Positions 45,865 through 54,755 of a stretch of DNA of 64,000 bases are shown here, in pieces. The position numbers and the translations under genes are program-made. The DNA comes from Edaphobacter sp. (GTDB lineage Bacteria > Acidobacteriota > Terriglobia > Terriglobales > Acidobacteriaceae). The stretch covers positions 1-64,000 of the forward strand of contig NZ_JAPWKF010000008.1 in NCBI RefSeq assembly GCF_028283685.1, in the 5' to 3' direction. How positions within the stretch are numbered: the stretch's first letter is position 1; each line of letters opens with the position of its first letter. The notes under the pieces are model-generated. The model made no database searches and was not told the DNA's origin. It was given only the letters and a program-made list of their open reading frames with translations.

Positions 45865-47247
45865 ATGATCCTTGAGACAAGCTCTCGCGCGGAACGCGGG
45901 TACGTGCCGGAGGACGCCGACAGCCGGCGCAATCTGGTGAAGCGTATCGTCGCGTCCTCGGCCTTTACGAGATCGGCTCGGCTATCGGATTTTTTGAAGT
46001 ACGTCTACTCTCTCGCGGAGAAGGGCCGGTTCGATGACATTCATGAACAGAACATCGGTTCCGCCGTCTTCGGCAGGACTCGCGATTACGATCCCGCGGT
46101 AGACAGCATCGTTCGCTCACATGCCAGCCGTCTACGCCATCGGCTGAAGAAATACTTCGAGGAAGAAGGGCACAACGAGCCGTTGATCCTTACGATCCCT
46201 CGGGGAAGCTATATCCCTTCGTTCGAGCCGCGTCCGCTGTGGATACCCCTCACTGAGAACGCACACACCGACACGACGACGGAGATCGCTGAAGAATTGC
46301 CATCCGCACTGAGAGAAGAGCCGAAGAAGGCAGCGGCTTCGAACGAAGAGTCTCGCAGCATCCAGCCCACATCGCGAACAACGGTCTTCCGCCTTCGGCT
46401 GGCGCTGGCGATCGCCGCAGTCGTCATCCTTTTTCTTGGTGGCGTGCTGGTCGCAAGACAGTCTGGCGCGGCGCACGTCAGGCAGGAGAGGCAAGTCGAC
46501 CAGCATCCACTGTGGAAGGAATTTATTCCGGGCAGCGGAATGAAGACAGTTGTGGTTAGTTCAGACAGCGGTCTGGTGATGTACCAGCATCTGACGGGGC
46601 AACGCGTCTCACTGGCATCCTATGTTCGCGGCGACTATCTGAACGATACGAACTCTGCGTCGGTGTCTCGAGAGATTGTGCGGAAGTTCGGAACGAGACG
46701 ATACACGCCCGCCGTCGATCTTTCGGTGCTCGAACGAGTAACGCGCATCTTCGAAGGGCGGCACGAACAATTCTCATTCCGGTACGCGAGAGATCTGCGC
46801 CTTGAAGACCTGAAGCAAGGTAATGCCATCCTGCTGGGCTCGGCTGAATCCAATCCGTGGGTGCAACTGTACGAGCCGTCGCTAAATTTTCATTTTCAGG
46901 ATGACCTTCTGCACGACAAGGCACAGATGATTAACCTGCATCCCCGGCTGGGGGAGGCGACGCACTATGATTCAACGCCCCAGGATCCCACGCCGACGAT
47001 CTATGGAGTTGCCGCCTATCGTTCGAATCTGCAGACGTCGGGCCATGTGCTCATCCTCGAAGGCCAGACGATGGCCGGAACTCAAACTGCGGCGGACTTC
47101 ATCTTTGACGATGCCTATCTTCGTCCATTTCTCAAGAAGATCGAGAAGACAGGCGGAGTCATTCCAGGCTTCGAGGTCCTGCTCCGTTCCCGAAGCTTTG
47201 CAGGCCAGAGCTCGCGAATTGAGATCGTTGCTTATCGGGCGGACTAG
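45865..47247 (+). CDS. Single-pass membrane regulator with N-terminal DNA-binding-like domain
   Basis: 460 residues in three parts. Residues about 22-120 are a conserved domain abundant in Acidobacteria ('LVKRIVASSAFTRSARLSDFLKYV', 'EQNIGSAVFGRTRDYDPAVDSIVRSHASRLRHRLKKYFEEEG', 'LILTIPRGSYIPSF'); its ending resembles the wing of OmpR/CadC-type winged helices. A linker leads to one transmembrane helix (176-197). Residues 200-460 should be periplasmic and may sense ligand. The layout matches membrane-integrated one-component regulators such as CadC. Divergent from the TonB receptor operon, it is the likely regulator of it. DNA binding has not been shown by anything visible here. Confidence 0.75.
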   Translation: MILETSSRAERGYVPEDADSRRNLVKRIVASSAFTRSARLSDFLKYVYSLAEKGRFDDIHEQNIGSAVFGRTRDYDPAVDSIVRSHASRLRHRLKKYFEEEGHNEPLILTIPRGSYIPSFEPRPLWIPLTENAHTDTTTEIAEELPSALREEPKKAAASNEESRSIQPTSRTTVFRLRLALAIAAVVILFLGGVLVARQSGAAHVRQERQVDQHPLWKEFIPGSGMKTVVVSSDSGLVMYQHLTGQRVSLASYVRGDYLNDTNSASVSREIVRKFGTRRYTPAVDLSVLERVTRIFEGRHEQFSFRYARDLRLEDLKQGNAILLGSAESNPWVQLYEPSLNFHFQDDLLHDKAQMINLHPRLGEATHYDSTPQDPTPTIYGVAAYRSNLQTSGHVLILEGQTMAGTQTAADFIFDDAYLRPFLKKIEKTGGVIPGFEVLLRSRSFAGQSSRIEIVAYRAD

Positions 47248-47271
47248 AGCATCCAGAATCTGACCTAAGAA

Positions 47272-47898
47272 TCAATCATCAAGACGTACCAGACCCTTCT
47301 GGATGGAGAGCGCGACTCCTTCGGTTCGGTTGGTGGTGCCGAGTTTCTTCAGCACGTTGATAACGTGATTGCGAACTGTATTTTCGCTGATGAATAGTTT
47401 GTTGGCTATCTCGCGGTTACGATAGCCGCGCGCCATAAGCTGCAGGACTTCGCCTTCGCGCACACTGAGGGCCTGCTCCGCAACTTTTTCCGCTAATTTG
47501 CTTGCTATATAGGGAGGGATGGCGCGCTGGCCCGCATGGACAGAGCGCACGGCGTCGAGGATTTCTTCCATGGACGCCGTTTTGAGAATAAAGCCCATGG
47601 CGCCCGCCTTGATGGCACGGAAGACATCTTCAGCCGAGTGGTAGTTGGTGAGGATGACGGCTTCGACGTGGGGCTGAAGTTTGCGCACCTCGGCCAGCAG
47701 CTCATCGCCACCCATGCCAGGCATCCGCAGATCGGTGAGCAAGACATCGATCGGTCGGCTCTGCAGAATGCCTAAAGCCTCCGTGCCCGAAGCGGCGGTC
47801 CCGACGACGTCGATACTGGTTTCGTAACGAAGCATGGCATGAAGTCCCATGCGCACGACGTTGTGGTCATCCACGATGAAGATCCGGATCGGGTTCAT
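47272..47898 (-). CDS. NarL/FixJ-family response regulator
   Basis: 208 residues. Receiver domain: 'IRIFIVDDHNVVRMGL' (acidic pocket Asp10-Asp11), phosphoacceptor Asp56 in 'DVLLTDLRMPGMGG', 'AVILTNYHSAEDVF' (Thr switch), 'GFILKTAS' (Lys). LuxR-type helix-turn-helix at about 142-205: 'LSVREGEVLQLMARGYRNREIANKLFISENTVRNHVINVLKKLGTTNRTE'. It starts immediately after the histidine-kinase stop (TAA-ATG, no gap), so it is the cognate partner. Likely target: the TonB receptor/sulfatase genes divergent from the operon. Confidence 0.93.
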   Translation of the reverse strand: MNPIRIFIVDDHNVVRMGLHAMLRYETSIDVVGTAASGTEALGILQSRPIDVLLTDLRMPGMGGDELLAEVRKLQPHVEAVILTNYHSAEDVFRAIKAGAMGFILKTASMEEILDAVRSVHAGQRAIPPYIASKLAEKVAEQALSVREGEVLQLMARGYRNREIANKLFISENTVRNHVINVLKKLGTTNRTEGVALSIQKGLVRLDD

Positions 47899-50082
47899 TT
47901 ATGCCTCGCTCCTGGGGCGCCTTGAAATTCGGAATGGAGAAAAGCGAATGCGTGTGCGGACAAGTGTGCCATGTGGAGCCGTTACGCATAGGCATGTCCC
48001 CCTGCCGGGAGTTGAATCGATGTGAAGCGACGCCTTTACGGCAGCGCAGCGTTTCTGCATGGCTTGCAGACCAAGATGCGGTGTTACGGAGTCAGGCGAA
48101 AAGCCGATTCCGTCGTCTTCCAGTGTAAGGGTGACGGCATCTTGCGTGTAGTCGAGCGCGAGCCGCACGGTTGAGGCCTGGGCGTGGCGAAGAACGTTTG
48201 CCATGCCTTCGAGGGCAACTCGAAAGAGCACATCGGCGAGAGCTGGATCGAGGATGCAAGGTTCGCCGGAACGGCTGGTATGAATGGAAGGTCCGTGGTT
48301 GGCGCAAAGGTTGATGCTTGCCCGTTCGATGAGGCTGAGCAGGTCGCTGTTCTCGTGCCCCGTTGGATGGAGTGCAGCAATGAAGGCGCTGGCTTCACGA
48401 TGCGTGCCGGCTACGACCTGGTAGATTTCATCGAGCTCCTCGACAAGACGTTCTTTGGGTACATTATTTCCTCGAGCATGTTTGCGCAGCCCCTGTAGGC
48501 GATAGCTGATGCCAGCGAAGCTTTGCGCCAGTGTGTCATGTACCTGGTGGGAGAGGCGTTCGCGCTCAGCGGTTATATCTGCTGCTCGAGATCGCGACGA
48601 GTGCATGACGATGTAGACGGCAGCCCCTGAGGCAAGTAATCCTGCAGCAGCGAGACAAAAGAGGCGCCAGCCTGCCAGCCATGATGGGCCTGAGAGGACA
48701 TCGATATCGGCAGCGGATTGCACAAGGATCGTGAAGCTGCTGTTGAAGGAAGAACTGGCGGCGATCGTCGAGATGCCTCTCAGTCGAAGTGTGCTGCCGG
48801 ATTGCAGCTTGCTTCTGCGCGAGCCGAAAGGGGCATTCTGAACCAATGCGTCAAAGTCCTGCCCGTCAGCATGAAGGGAAAGCACAACTGAGCCATTGGG
48901 CTGCACGGTACGAGAGACGAGCTGACCGATGACCTCAACGAGAGTTCCTTCAAACATACCGCTCGCTGCTTGTGCAGGAGTGATCGAGAGGGTTGAGAGA
49001 GCGGTTCTGTCGCGCGGCCCATCTACAGAGTCTGCGAGGAAGACTGGAACTCCAGCTTGCTCGGCCGGTTGTCCGATGGCATCCACCTCATCTCCGATGC
49101 AAAGGGCTCCTGGATCAGGTGGCATGAGACGAATGCCACCTGTCGCATCTTGTATGTAGAACGGTGAAATCGAAGTGATGACTCCATGAAGACGGACCCT
49201 GGAGTCAGTGCGCGGAGATGTTCGTGCATCGAGCACCGTGGTCAGTGGAACGGAGTCCGTCCTGTCGAGTTCCTCCTTGGAGATCGAGCGCGAATCCTCC
49301 TGCTGCGCCAAAAACGGATAGCCGGGCGGGGAGAAGATGTTGCGCATGCGATTAAGATCCTGCTCCCTGATGGGGTAAGCCGGTTCGGAGAGCGCGGGAC
49401 CATGTGCGAGGATGCGATCGAGATCAGCCTGAGTCGCTTTGGCGATGGAGATGTCCTTCCAGGCGCTACCGGTATCCGTAGATCGCAGGCCGGCCTGACC
49501 ATGAGTGATGCAGGTATTGGGAGGGTCCTGCAATGCTGCATATTGATGCATGCCAGTTACAAGATCCACGGCTTCAGCGGCGAGCTTGCATCGGAAGGCA
49601 ACAACATGAAGACGGTACCAGCGCCCGGTTAGAACGGGCTCGCCCATGAAGACCGGGCGGCTCTCAAGCCACGAGTAGTTCGCTCGTCCCATGACCAGCG
49701 AGGCATCATTGGAGCGCAAGCCGACGTAATAACCGCGATAGGCGTTGGGGCCAACTTCTGGATTGCTGACGCGGAGGATGAGGCCCACATCGCCGCCATG
49801 TGCCAACAGGCGAAGCGTGGCGGTCATCTGATAGTCGCTCCAATTGGAAAAACCTGTAATCAGCTTGGAGCCTGCTGCATCGGAACCATTGATGACAGCG
49901 CCGTTTTGGAGACGCCAGAACCCGCCTACCGGAGTCCATTCCTGCGCTTTTTCAGAAGTAAACGAGTCGTGATATGGAAGTACCTGACGTCGAAGTTTTG
50001 TGATGCCAACAGCAAGAAAAATGCTGACGGTCATCAGGAGAACGGATAAGGATATCCAGATCAGGTTGCCGCGCTTCGTCAT
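47899..50082 (-). CDS. Sensor histidine kinase with LamG-like extracytoplasmic domain
   Basis: 727 residues. TM1 at 8-27. Residues about 35-215 look like a LamG/concanavalin-type jelly roll ('DSFTSEKAQEWTPVGGFWRLQNGAVIN', 'YQMTATLRLLAHGGDVGLILRVS', 'YYVGLRSNDASLVMG', 'GRWYRLHVVAF', 'AGLRSTDTGSAWKDISI'), a fold that often binds glycans. Residues about 290-460 resemble two OB-fold segments ('RVRLHGVITSISPFYIQDATGGIRL', 'GTLVEVIGQLVSRTV'). TM2 at 468-493. HisKA_3 dimerisation domain with 'LSHQVHDTLAQSF' (phospho-His515), then HATPase 'NVLRHAQAS', 'LEDDGIGFSPD', 'LGLQAMQKRC', 'STPGRGTCL'. It overlaps the periplasmic binding protein gene by 4 bases. Confidence 0.88.
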   Translation of the reverse strand: MTKRGNLIWISLSVLLMTVSIFLAVGITKLRRQVLPYHDSFTSEKAQEWTPVGGFWRLQNGAVINGSDAAGSKLITGFSNWSDYQMTATLRLLAHGGDVGLILRVSNPEVGPNAYRGYYVGLRSNDASLVMGRANYSWLESRPVFMGEPVLTGRWYRLHVVAFRCKLAAEAVDLVTGMHQYAALQDPPNTCITHGQAGLRSTDTGSAWKDISIAKATQADLDRILAHGPALSEPAYPIREQDLNRMRNIFSPPGYPFLAQQEDSRSISKEELDRTDSVPLTTVLDARTSPRTDSRVRLHGVITSISPFYIQDATGGIRLMPPDPGALCIGDEVDAIGQPAEQAGVPVFLADSVDGPRDRTALSTLSITPAQAASGMFEGTLVEVIGQLVSRTVQPNGSVVLSLHADGQDFDALVQNAPFGSRRSKLQSGSTLRLRGISTIAASSSFNSSFTILVQSAADIDVLSGPSWLAGWRLFCLAAAGLLASGAAVYIVMHSSRSRAADITAERERLSHQVHDTLAQSFAGISYRLQGLRKHARGNNVPKERLVEELDEIYQVVAGTHREASAFIAALHPTGHENSDLLSLIERASINLCANHGPSIHTSRSGEPCILDPALADVLFRVALEGMANVLRHAQASTVRLALDYTQDAVTLTLEDDGIGFSPDSVTPHLGLQAMQKRCAAVKASLHIDSTPGRGTCLCVTAPHGTLVRTRIRFSPFRISRRPRSEA

Positions 50083-51095
50083 GGTCGCATCCAGTTGAGC
50101 AGAAGCACGCGCTGCGTTGCGTCAGAGTCGATGTCTTCGCGGGTAACGAGTAATGGTGCGACACGCGTGATAGTTGGCACAGGAAGCTGGTGGCGGTCAC
50201 GCTGCATGTTGGAGATTGCGAGGCGGCCTGTGGTGCGTAAATCCTGTGCGATCACCGAGTCCACATCCCCGTGGCGCAAGGCAGCAAGGACTTCCACGCT
50301 TTGATCGAAGGCTATAACCTTAATCCGGTTGCCGGCATTTGCACGATGCACGGTGAGAGCGATCCAGTAAGCAGCATGGCTGTCGAGAGCGATGATCGCG
50401 TTGATGCTCGAGTCCTCCGAAAGAGCCTTGACCAACTCAGAGACAAACGCCCGGTTTCCTGAAGAGTTCGTGATGCGTACGGTAACAGTATCTTGCGGTA
50501 CGGTTTGCTTCAGCGCAGAATCGACCGCAGTAAAACGGTCCTGACTGCCAGAACTGATCGTATCGATGCCGGCTATCAGGATGTGAGTGTGTGGCGGGGT
50601 GACAGCCTGAACGCGGGCCGCAGCAAGCTGTGCCGCAACTGCCAAATCTTCGACGACAAAAGAAAGATGCTGTTGCGGGGGGAAAAGAGCAGGATGCATA
50701 AGAACCACTGTGGGTATGCCGCGGGAGGCCGCCTGACGCACAACTCCATTAGCAGAGTAGAGGCGTGGAGGAGTGATTGCTATGCCATAGACATTGCGTG
50801 CGATGGCCTCTGCAACAATGTCGATCTGGCGCTGGGTATCCCCATCGGGAGGGCCATTGAATCGGACATGCAGGCCAGCATCATCAACAGCCTCATCCAT
50901 GCCTGCATGCAGACAAAGGGAGGGCATGTCGGTCGAGAAGAGAGGAATCAGATCGATCTCTCGGCTGGGATGCAGGCCCTTGCATGCAGTGAGAGGCAGC
51001 GTAAGCAGCAGAAGCTGAAGAAGTCTTGCCAACCGCATCCTGTCTCGATCGAAGAACGCACGCGGCGCAGCGTCTTGCTGTCGCTTTGAATCCAC
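50079..51095 (-). CDS. Periplasmic sugar-binding-like lipoprotein, sensory partner of the kinase
   Basis: 338 residues from GTG 51095; an ATG at 51038 gives a cleaner lipoprotein signal (RLARLLQLLLLTLPLTAC, lipid on Cys). The mature part is a LacI/RbsB-type type I periplasmic binding protein ('QRQIDIVAEAIARNVYGIAITPPRL', 'GIPTVVLMHPALFPP', 'HILIAGIDTISSGSQDRF', 'INAIIALDSHAAYWIAL', 'IKVIAFDQSVEVLAALRHGDVDSVIAQD'). No ABC transporter genes are near. Its stop overlaps the kinase start (ATGA), so it most likely presents a sugar ligand to the kinase rather than to a permease. Confidence 0.85.
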   Translation of the reverse strand: MDSKRQQDAAPRAFFDRDRMRLARLLQLLLLTLPLTACKGLHPSREIDLIPLFSTDMPSLCLHAGMDEAVDDAGLHVRFNGPPDGDTQRQIDIVAEAIARNVYGIAITPPRLYSANGVVRQAASRGIPTVVLMHPALFPPQQHLSFVVEDLAVAAQLAAARVQAVTPPHTHILIAGIDTISSGSQDRFTAVDSALKQTVPQDTVTVRITNSSGNRAFVSELVKALSEDSSINAIIALDSHAAYWIALTVHRANAGNRIKVIAFDQSVEVLAALRHGDVDSVIAQDLRTTGRLAISNMQRDRHQLPVPTITRVAPLLVTREDIDSDATQRVLLLNWMRP

Positions 51096-51210
51096 AATGG
51101 CCCACCATCGAGTGATGAGGGCAAGTTAGCACCGGCAATTGCACCTGTCAACGTGCGCTCGCTAGCGGAATAGTCCAAATGAACTACTGCAAAATGCGCC
51201 GTTCCGCTCG

Positions 51211-51240
51211 TTGACCGTCCTGCGAATCGACGACTGTAAT
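51211..51240 (+). promoter_or_regulatory. Candidate sigma-70 promoter of the third TonB receptor gene
   Basis: TTGACC (51211-51216) and TGTAAT (51235-51240) are separated by 18 bp, about 50 bp before the ATG at 51292, in the divergent region shared with the sensory operon. Confidence 0.45.
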
Positions 51241-51291
51241 GGCGGTCGTCCATAGATCAAGGCAGGGCAGTGTGGCAGGAAGAAGGACCGC

Positions 51292-54200
51292 ATGCGGAAG
51301 CAGATGATGGTGTTGAAGAAAAGAAAGAATATGTGCGTCATTACACAGCGGTGGCTCATACGATGCACATTGCTCGCAGTTTTTCTCATAGCGAAAAGTG
51401 CTTTGCAAGCCCAGGTTCTGACCGGAGAGATTGACGGGGCTGTGAGAGATAATTCTGGTGCGATTGTGCCTGGCGCGACCGTGACAATTACGAACACAGA
51501 CCAGAATCTCACTGCGCGTGTCGTGAAGAGTGGAGCGCAGGGTGATTTCACAGCTCCTCTGCTCAAAGTGGGAACCTATGCGATTCAGGTTTCCGCCCCG
51601 GGATTTGCTTCCGTGAACATCTCCGGCATTGAAGTTCATGTGGGTTCCCCTGCAGCCATTCCCGTGACGCTGTCGCCTGGGGAGGTATCGCAGGCCGTCA
51701 CGGTTTCGGCCAGCCAGGTAGCACCGCAATTGGATACGGCGGCCTCGGCGACGCTGATTCAAAGCCAACAGGTCACAGGGCTCTCACTGAGCAGCCGTAA
51801 TTACCTGCAGTTGATGTATATCCAGCCGGGTATCAGCAGCGGAGTTCCGGGACCGGATGATCGCGGCAATATCACGACGAGCGGACAGGTCAATGCTCAG
51901 ACCTTCTCTGTCAATGGAAATGGAACGGCGGCTAACGGCTACTTCGTGGATGGAGCAGACACGCTGAAGCGTGCAGGGCAGCAACCGGTCGCGTTCCCAG
52001 GTGTCGACTTTGTGCAGGAGATTAACCTTCAGCGCGCGAATTACGGTGCGGAGTTTGGCGGAGCCGGTGCGGCATTCGTAAGCGTTCAGACGAAGTCCGG
52101 CGCGGCGGACTTTCATGGCGGCGCATTCGGGTTTTTTCGCAGCCAGATCTTCAACGCAAACACCTACTTCAACAATCTGGCGAATGTACCCCGCGGCGGC
52201 CAACGCTATGCCGACTTTGGCTACTACCTGAGCGGTCCCGTGTGGATTCCTAAATTGATGGACAGGGCGAACGCAAAGACGTTCTTCTTTCTGGGACAGG
52301 AGTTCCTGCGTACACGGAACTCGGTGCAGCAGAATGTCACCAATATTCCTACGCTTGCGCAGCGCTCCGGAAGATTTGGAGTTCCGGTCTGTATCGCGTA
52401 CACGGCTGGAGTCTGCACCGCGACAACAGAAAGCATTGGCTCGGTCAATCCCACTGCCCAGGGTTATCTCACAGATATCATCAACAAGCTGCCCGTTCCG
52501 AATAATCCAAACGATCCCCAGGGCCTGATCACACAGGCCAACGGCGATAACAACGAAACGCAGACGTTGATCCGCATCGATCACCAGTTCAACGACAACC
52601 TGAGCGTCTTTATGCGCTACCTGGACGAGCCGTTCAACCTGGTTGTACCGAATGGCTTTCAGGCGCCGACGAGTATCCCGGGAGTTGCCACTTCGCGGAT
52701 GACGAATGGTTCGACGAACTGGCTTGGGCATGTCACGTGGGTGTTCCATTCGAATCATGTACTGGAAGGCGGCTACTCGCAACGGGCAAACTGGGTGACG
52801 GCGCAGGCGATCGGATCGATGCTTGCGACAAACTCGCCTGATATTCAGGTAGCTACACCGTACCCCGTTGTGATCGGCCAGGTGCCTCACCTGAGCATCA
52901 ATGGTTCGACGTATGCAGTCTATTCTCCCTACAACGAGCGCACGCCGCTGCAGCAGATCTTCGTGAATAACACGAACACGCTTGGACGGCATACGCTGAA
53001 GTTTGGTGTGAACATCGAACTGATGAAAGGCGGCAGCACAACGGGATCTGCCAATGCAGGAAACTTTGCATTTGCGCCTGGAGCACTTCCAGCAGGTGGA
53101 GCGACGCAGTTTGACCAGGCATTTGCGAACTTCCTGCTCGGCGCTCCCTCGACGTTTACGCAAGGGAGCATCGATCCGGTAGCTGACTACAGAACGAACA
53201 TCTACGAAGGATATGCGCAAGACGATTTCCATGCATCCAGTCGGCTGACGCTCACAGTGGGTCTGCGCTATACCTACTTTGCGGGAGCAACGAGTTCATC
53301 GCTCGGCGATGGTTATGGAAAGCTGCCGCTGCTGAACTTTGATCCCGCGCAGTATGACTCGACGCGCGCACCGACGATCAGCGGCACGGGTGTCATCTGC
53401 ACCGTGGCACCGTGCGCCGGAGGAAAGGCACCGAACCCAGCGTACAGCCCGCAAAACGGCATTATTATTGGCGGCCAGAACTCTCCCTATGGAAACAACA
53501 TTCAAACGACGCCTGGCAAAAACTTCGCACCTCGTTTCGGGTTTACCTATGACGTCTTTGGAGATGGAAAGACAGCGGTGCGTGGTGGCTTCGGACTCTA
53601 CTACTTCTCGATTCCCGGGAACCAGTTCAAGTTTGCGCAATCGCAGAACTATCCAAACATCCTGAATACGACAATTTCGAATCCGTCGTTCGCAAATCCA
53701 GGCAATGGCGTACCTCAGTTCAGTGCGTCACCAAATCCTCTACAGGCGCTGCAGACGCACGATCCAGCACCCTATACGGAGCAATACAATCTGGATATCC
53801 AGCATCAGCTGCGCTGGGGGACGGTGGTCGACGTTGGCTACTTCGGAAATCATGGAGTGCATCTCTTCAGCAATATCGACATCAATCAGGCACCGCAGGG
53901 TGCGTACGCGGCAGCGGGTCTGATTTCGGGAAATGTGGTGACTGCGGCAAACACGCCATATCTTAACCAGATTCGGCCGTATCTGGGATATAGCTCGATT
54001 GTCACGCAGGCAAATCTTTTTAGCTCAAATTACAACAGCTTGCAGGCTTCGGTGAGGAAGCAGTTTGAACATGGCGGCGTCCTGACGGTGAACTACACGT
54101 TTTCAAAAGCATTAACGAACGCACGCACACCGCAAAACTCCGCAAACATCGCAGCCGAATACAGCCACACGGATCTGGATCGAACACATATTTTCAATGC

Positions 54201-54720
54201 GAGTGCGGTGTATCCACTGCCGTTCTTTCGTGGGCAAAAAGGATTCGTGGGACGGCTTGCCGGTGGCTTCGAAGTGAGTGGTATCGTCTCGTATGGTTCG
54301 GGACAGTACCTGACAGCAACGACATCCTCGGTGGATCCGGGCGGAGTCGGACTCCTCGTTGGTCCAGCGACAGGACGCCCTGACTACATCAGCAATCCGA
54401 ATACGAACGCACCTCATGTGTTGAAGCAATGGTTCAATACAGGATCGTTTCGGGCGGTACCGGCTGGACAGTACAGGGTGGGCAGCGCTGGCCCTGACAA
54501 TATTCATGGACCTGGCTATGAGAACTGGGATCTGAGCATGTACCGCACAGTGTCTCTGAAAGAGAAGTTCAGCCTGCAACTCCGTGCTGAAGCCTACAAC
54601 ACGTTTAACCATACGAACTTCACAACCCTGCAGACCCAGCTTGGAACCTCGAACTACGGCCAGGTCACAGGTACCGGCTCGCCGCGTGTACTCCAGTTTG
54701 GCGCGAAGGTGAAGTTCTAA
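51292..54720 (+). CDS. TonB-dependent receptor, Oar-like
   Basis: 1142 residues. The ATG follows AAGGA. Signal peptide ends 'SALQAQ'. Carboxypeptidase-regulatory-like domain: 'GEIDGAVRDNSGAIVPGATVTITN', 'SGAQGDFTAPLLKVGTYAIQVSAPGF'. Plug: 'GLSLSSRNYLQLMYIQPGIS', 'NGYFVDGADTLKR', 'NYGAEFGGAGAAFVSVQTKSG'. The barrel ends 'QFGAKVKF'. A sulfatase gene follows after 35 bp and probably desulfates the imported material. The divergent binding-protein/kinase/response-regulator operon is the likely controller. Codon use has more A/T in third positions than the first receptor in the window. Confidence 0.9.
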   Translation: MRKQMMVLKKRKNMCVITQRWLIRCTLLAVFLIAKSALQAQVLTGEIDGAVRDNSGAIVPGATVTITNTDQNLTARVVKSGAQGDFTAPLLKVGTYAIQVSAPGFASVNISGIEVHVGSPAAIPVTLSPGEVSQAVTVSASQVAPQLDTAASATLIQSQQVTGLSLSSRNYLQLMYIQPGISSGVPGPDDRGNITTSGQVNAQTFSVNGNGTAANGYFVDGADTLKRAGQQPVAFPGVDFVQEINLQRANYGAEFGGAGAAFVSVQTKSGAADFHGGAFGFFRSQIFNANTYFNNLANVPRGGQRYADFGYYLSGPVWIPKLMDRANAKTFFFLGQEFLRTRNSVQQNVTNIPTLAQRSGRFGVPVCIAYTAGVCTATTESIGSVNPTAQGYLTDIINKLPVPNNPNDPQGLITQANGDNNETQTLIRIDHQFNDNLSVFMRYLDEPFNLVVPNGFQAPTSIPGVATSRMTNGSTNWLGHVTWVFHSNHVLEGGYSQRANWVTAQAIGSMLATNSPDIQVATPYPVVIGQVPHLSINGSTYAVYSPYNERTPLQQIFVNNTNTLGRHTLKFGVNIELMKGGSTTGSANAGNFAFAPGALPAGGATQFDQAFANFLLGAPSTFTQGSIDPVADYRTNIYEGYAQDDFHASSRLTLTVGLRYTYFAGATSSSLGDGYGKLPLLNFDPAQYDSTRAPTISGTGVICTVAPCAGGKAPNPAYSPQNGIIIGGQNSPYGNNIQTTPGKNFAPRFGFTYDVFGDGKTAVRGGFGLYYFSIPGNQFKFAQSQNYPNILNTTISNPSFANPGNGVPQFSASPNPLQALQTHDPAPYTEQYNLDIQHQLRWGTVVDVGYFGNHGVHLFSNIDINQAPQGAYAAAGLISGNVVTAANTPYLNQIRPYLGYSSIVTQANLFSSNYNSLQASVRKQFEHGGVLTVNYTFSKALTNARTPQNSANIAAEYSHTDLDRTHIFNASAVYPLPFFRGQKGFVGRLAGGFEVSGIVSYGSGQYLTATTSSVDPGGVGLLVGPATGRPDYISNPNTNAPHVLKQWFNTGSFRAVPAGQYRVGSAGPDNIHGPGYENWDLSMYRTVSLKEKFSLQLRAEAYNTFNHTNFTTLQTQLGTSNYGQVTGTGSPRVLQFGAKVKF

Positions 54721-54755
54721 AGGTTCAGCCCCGCGAGAAAGAAAAGGAGTATTGG

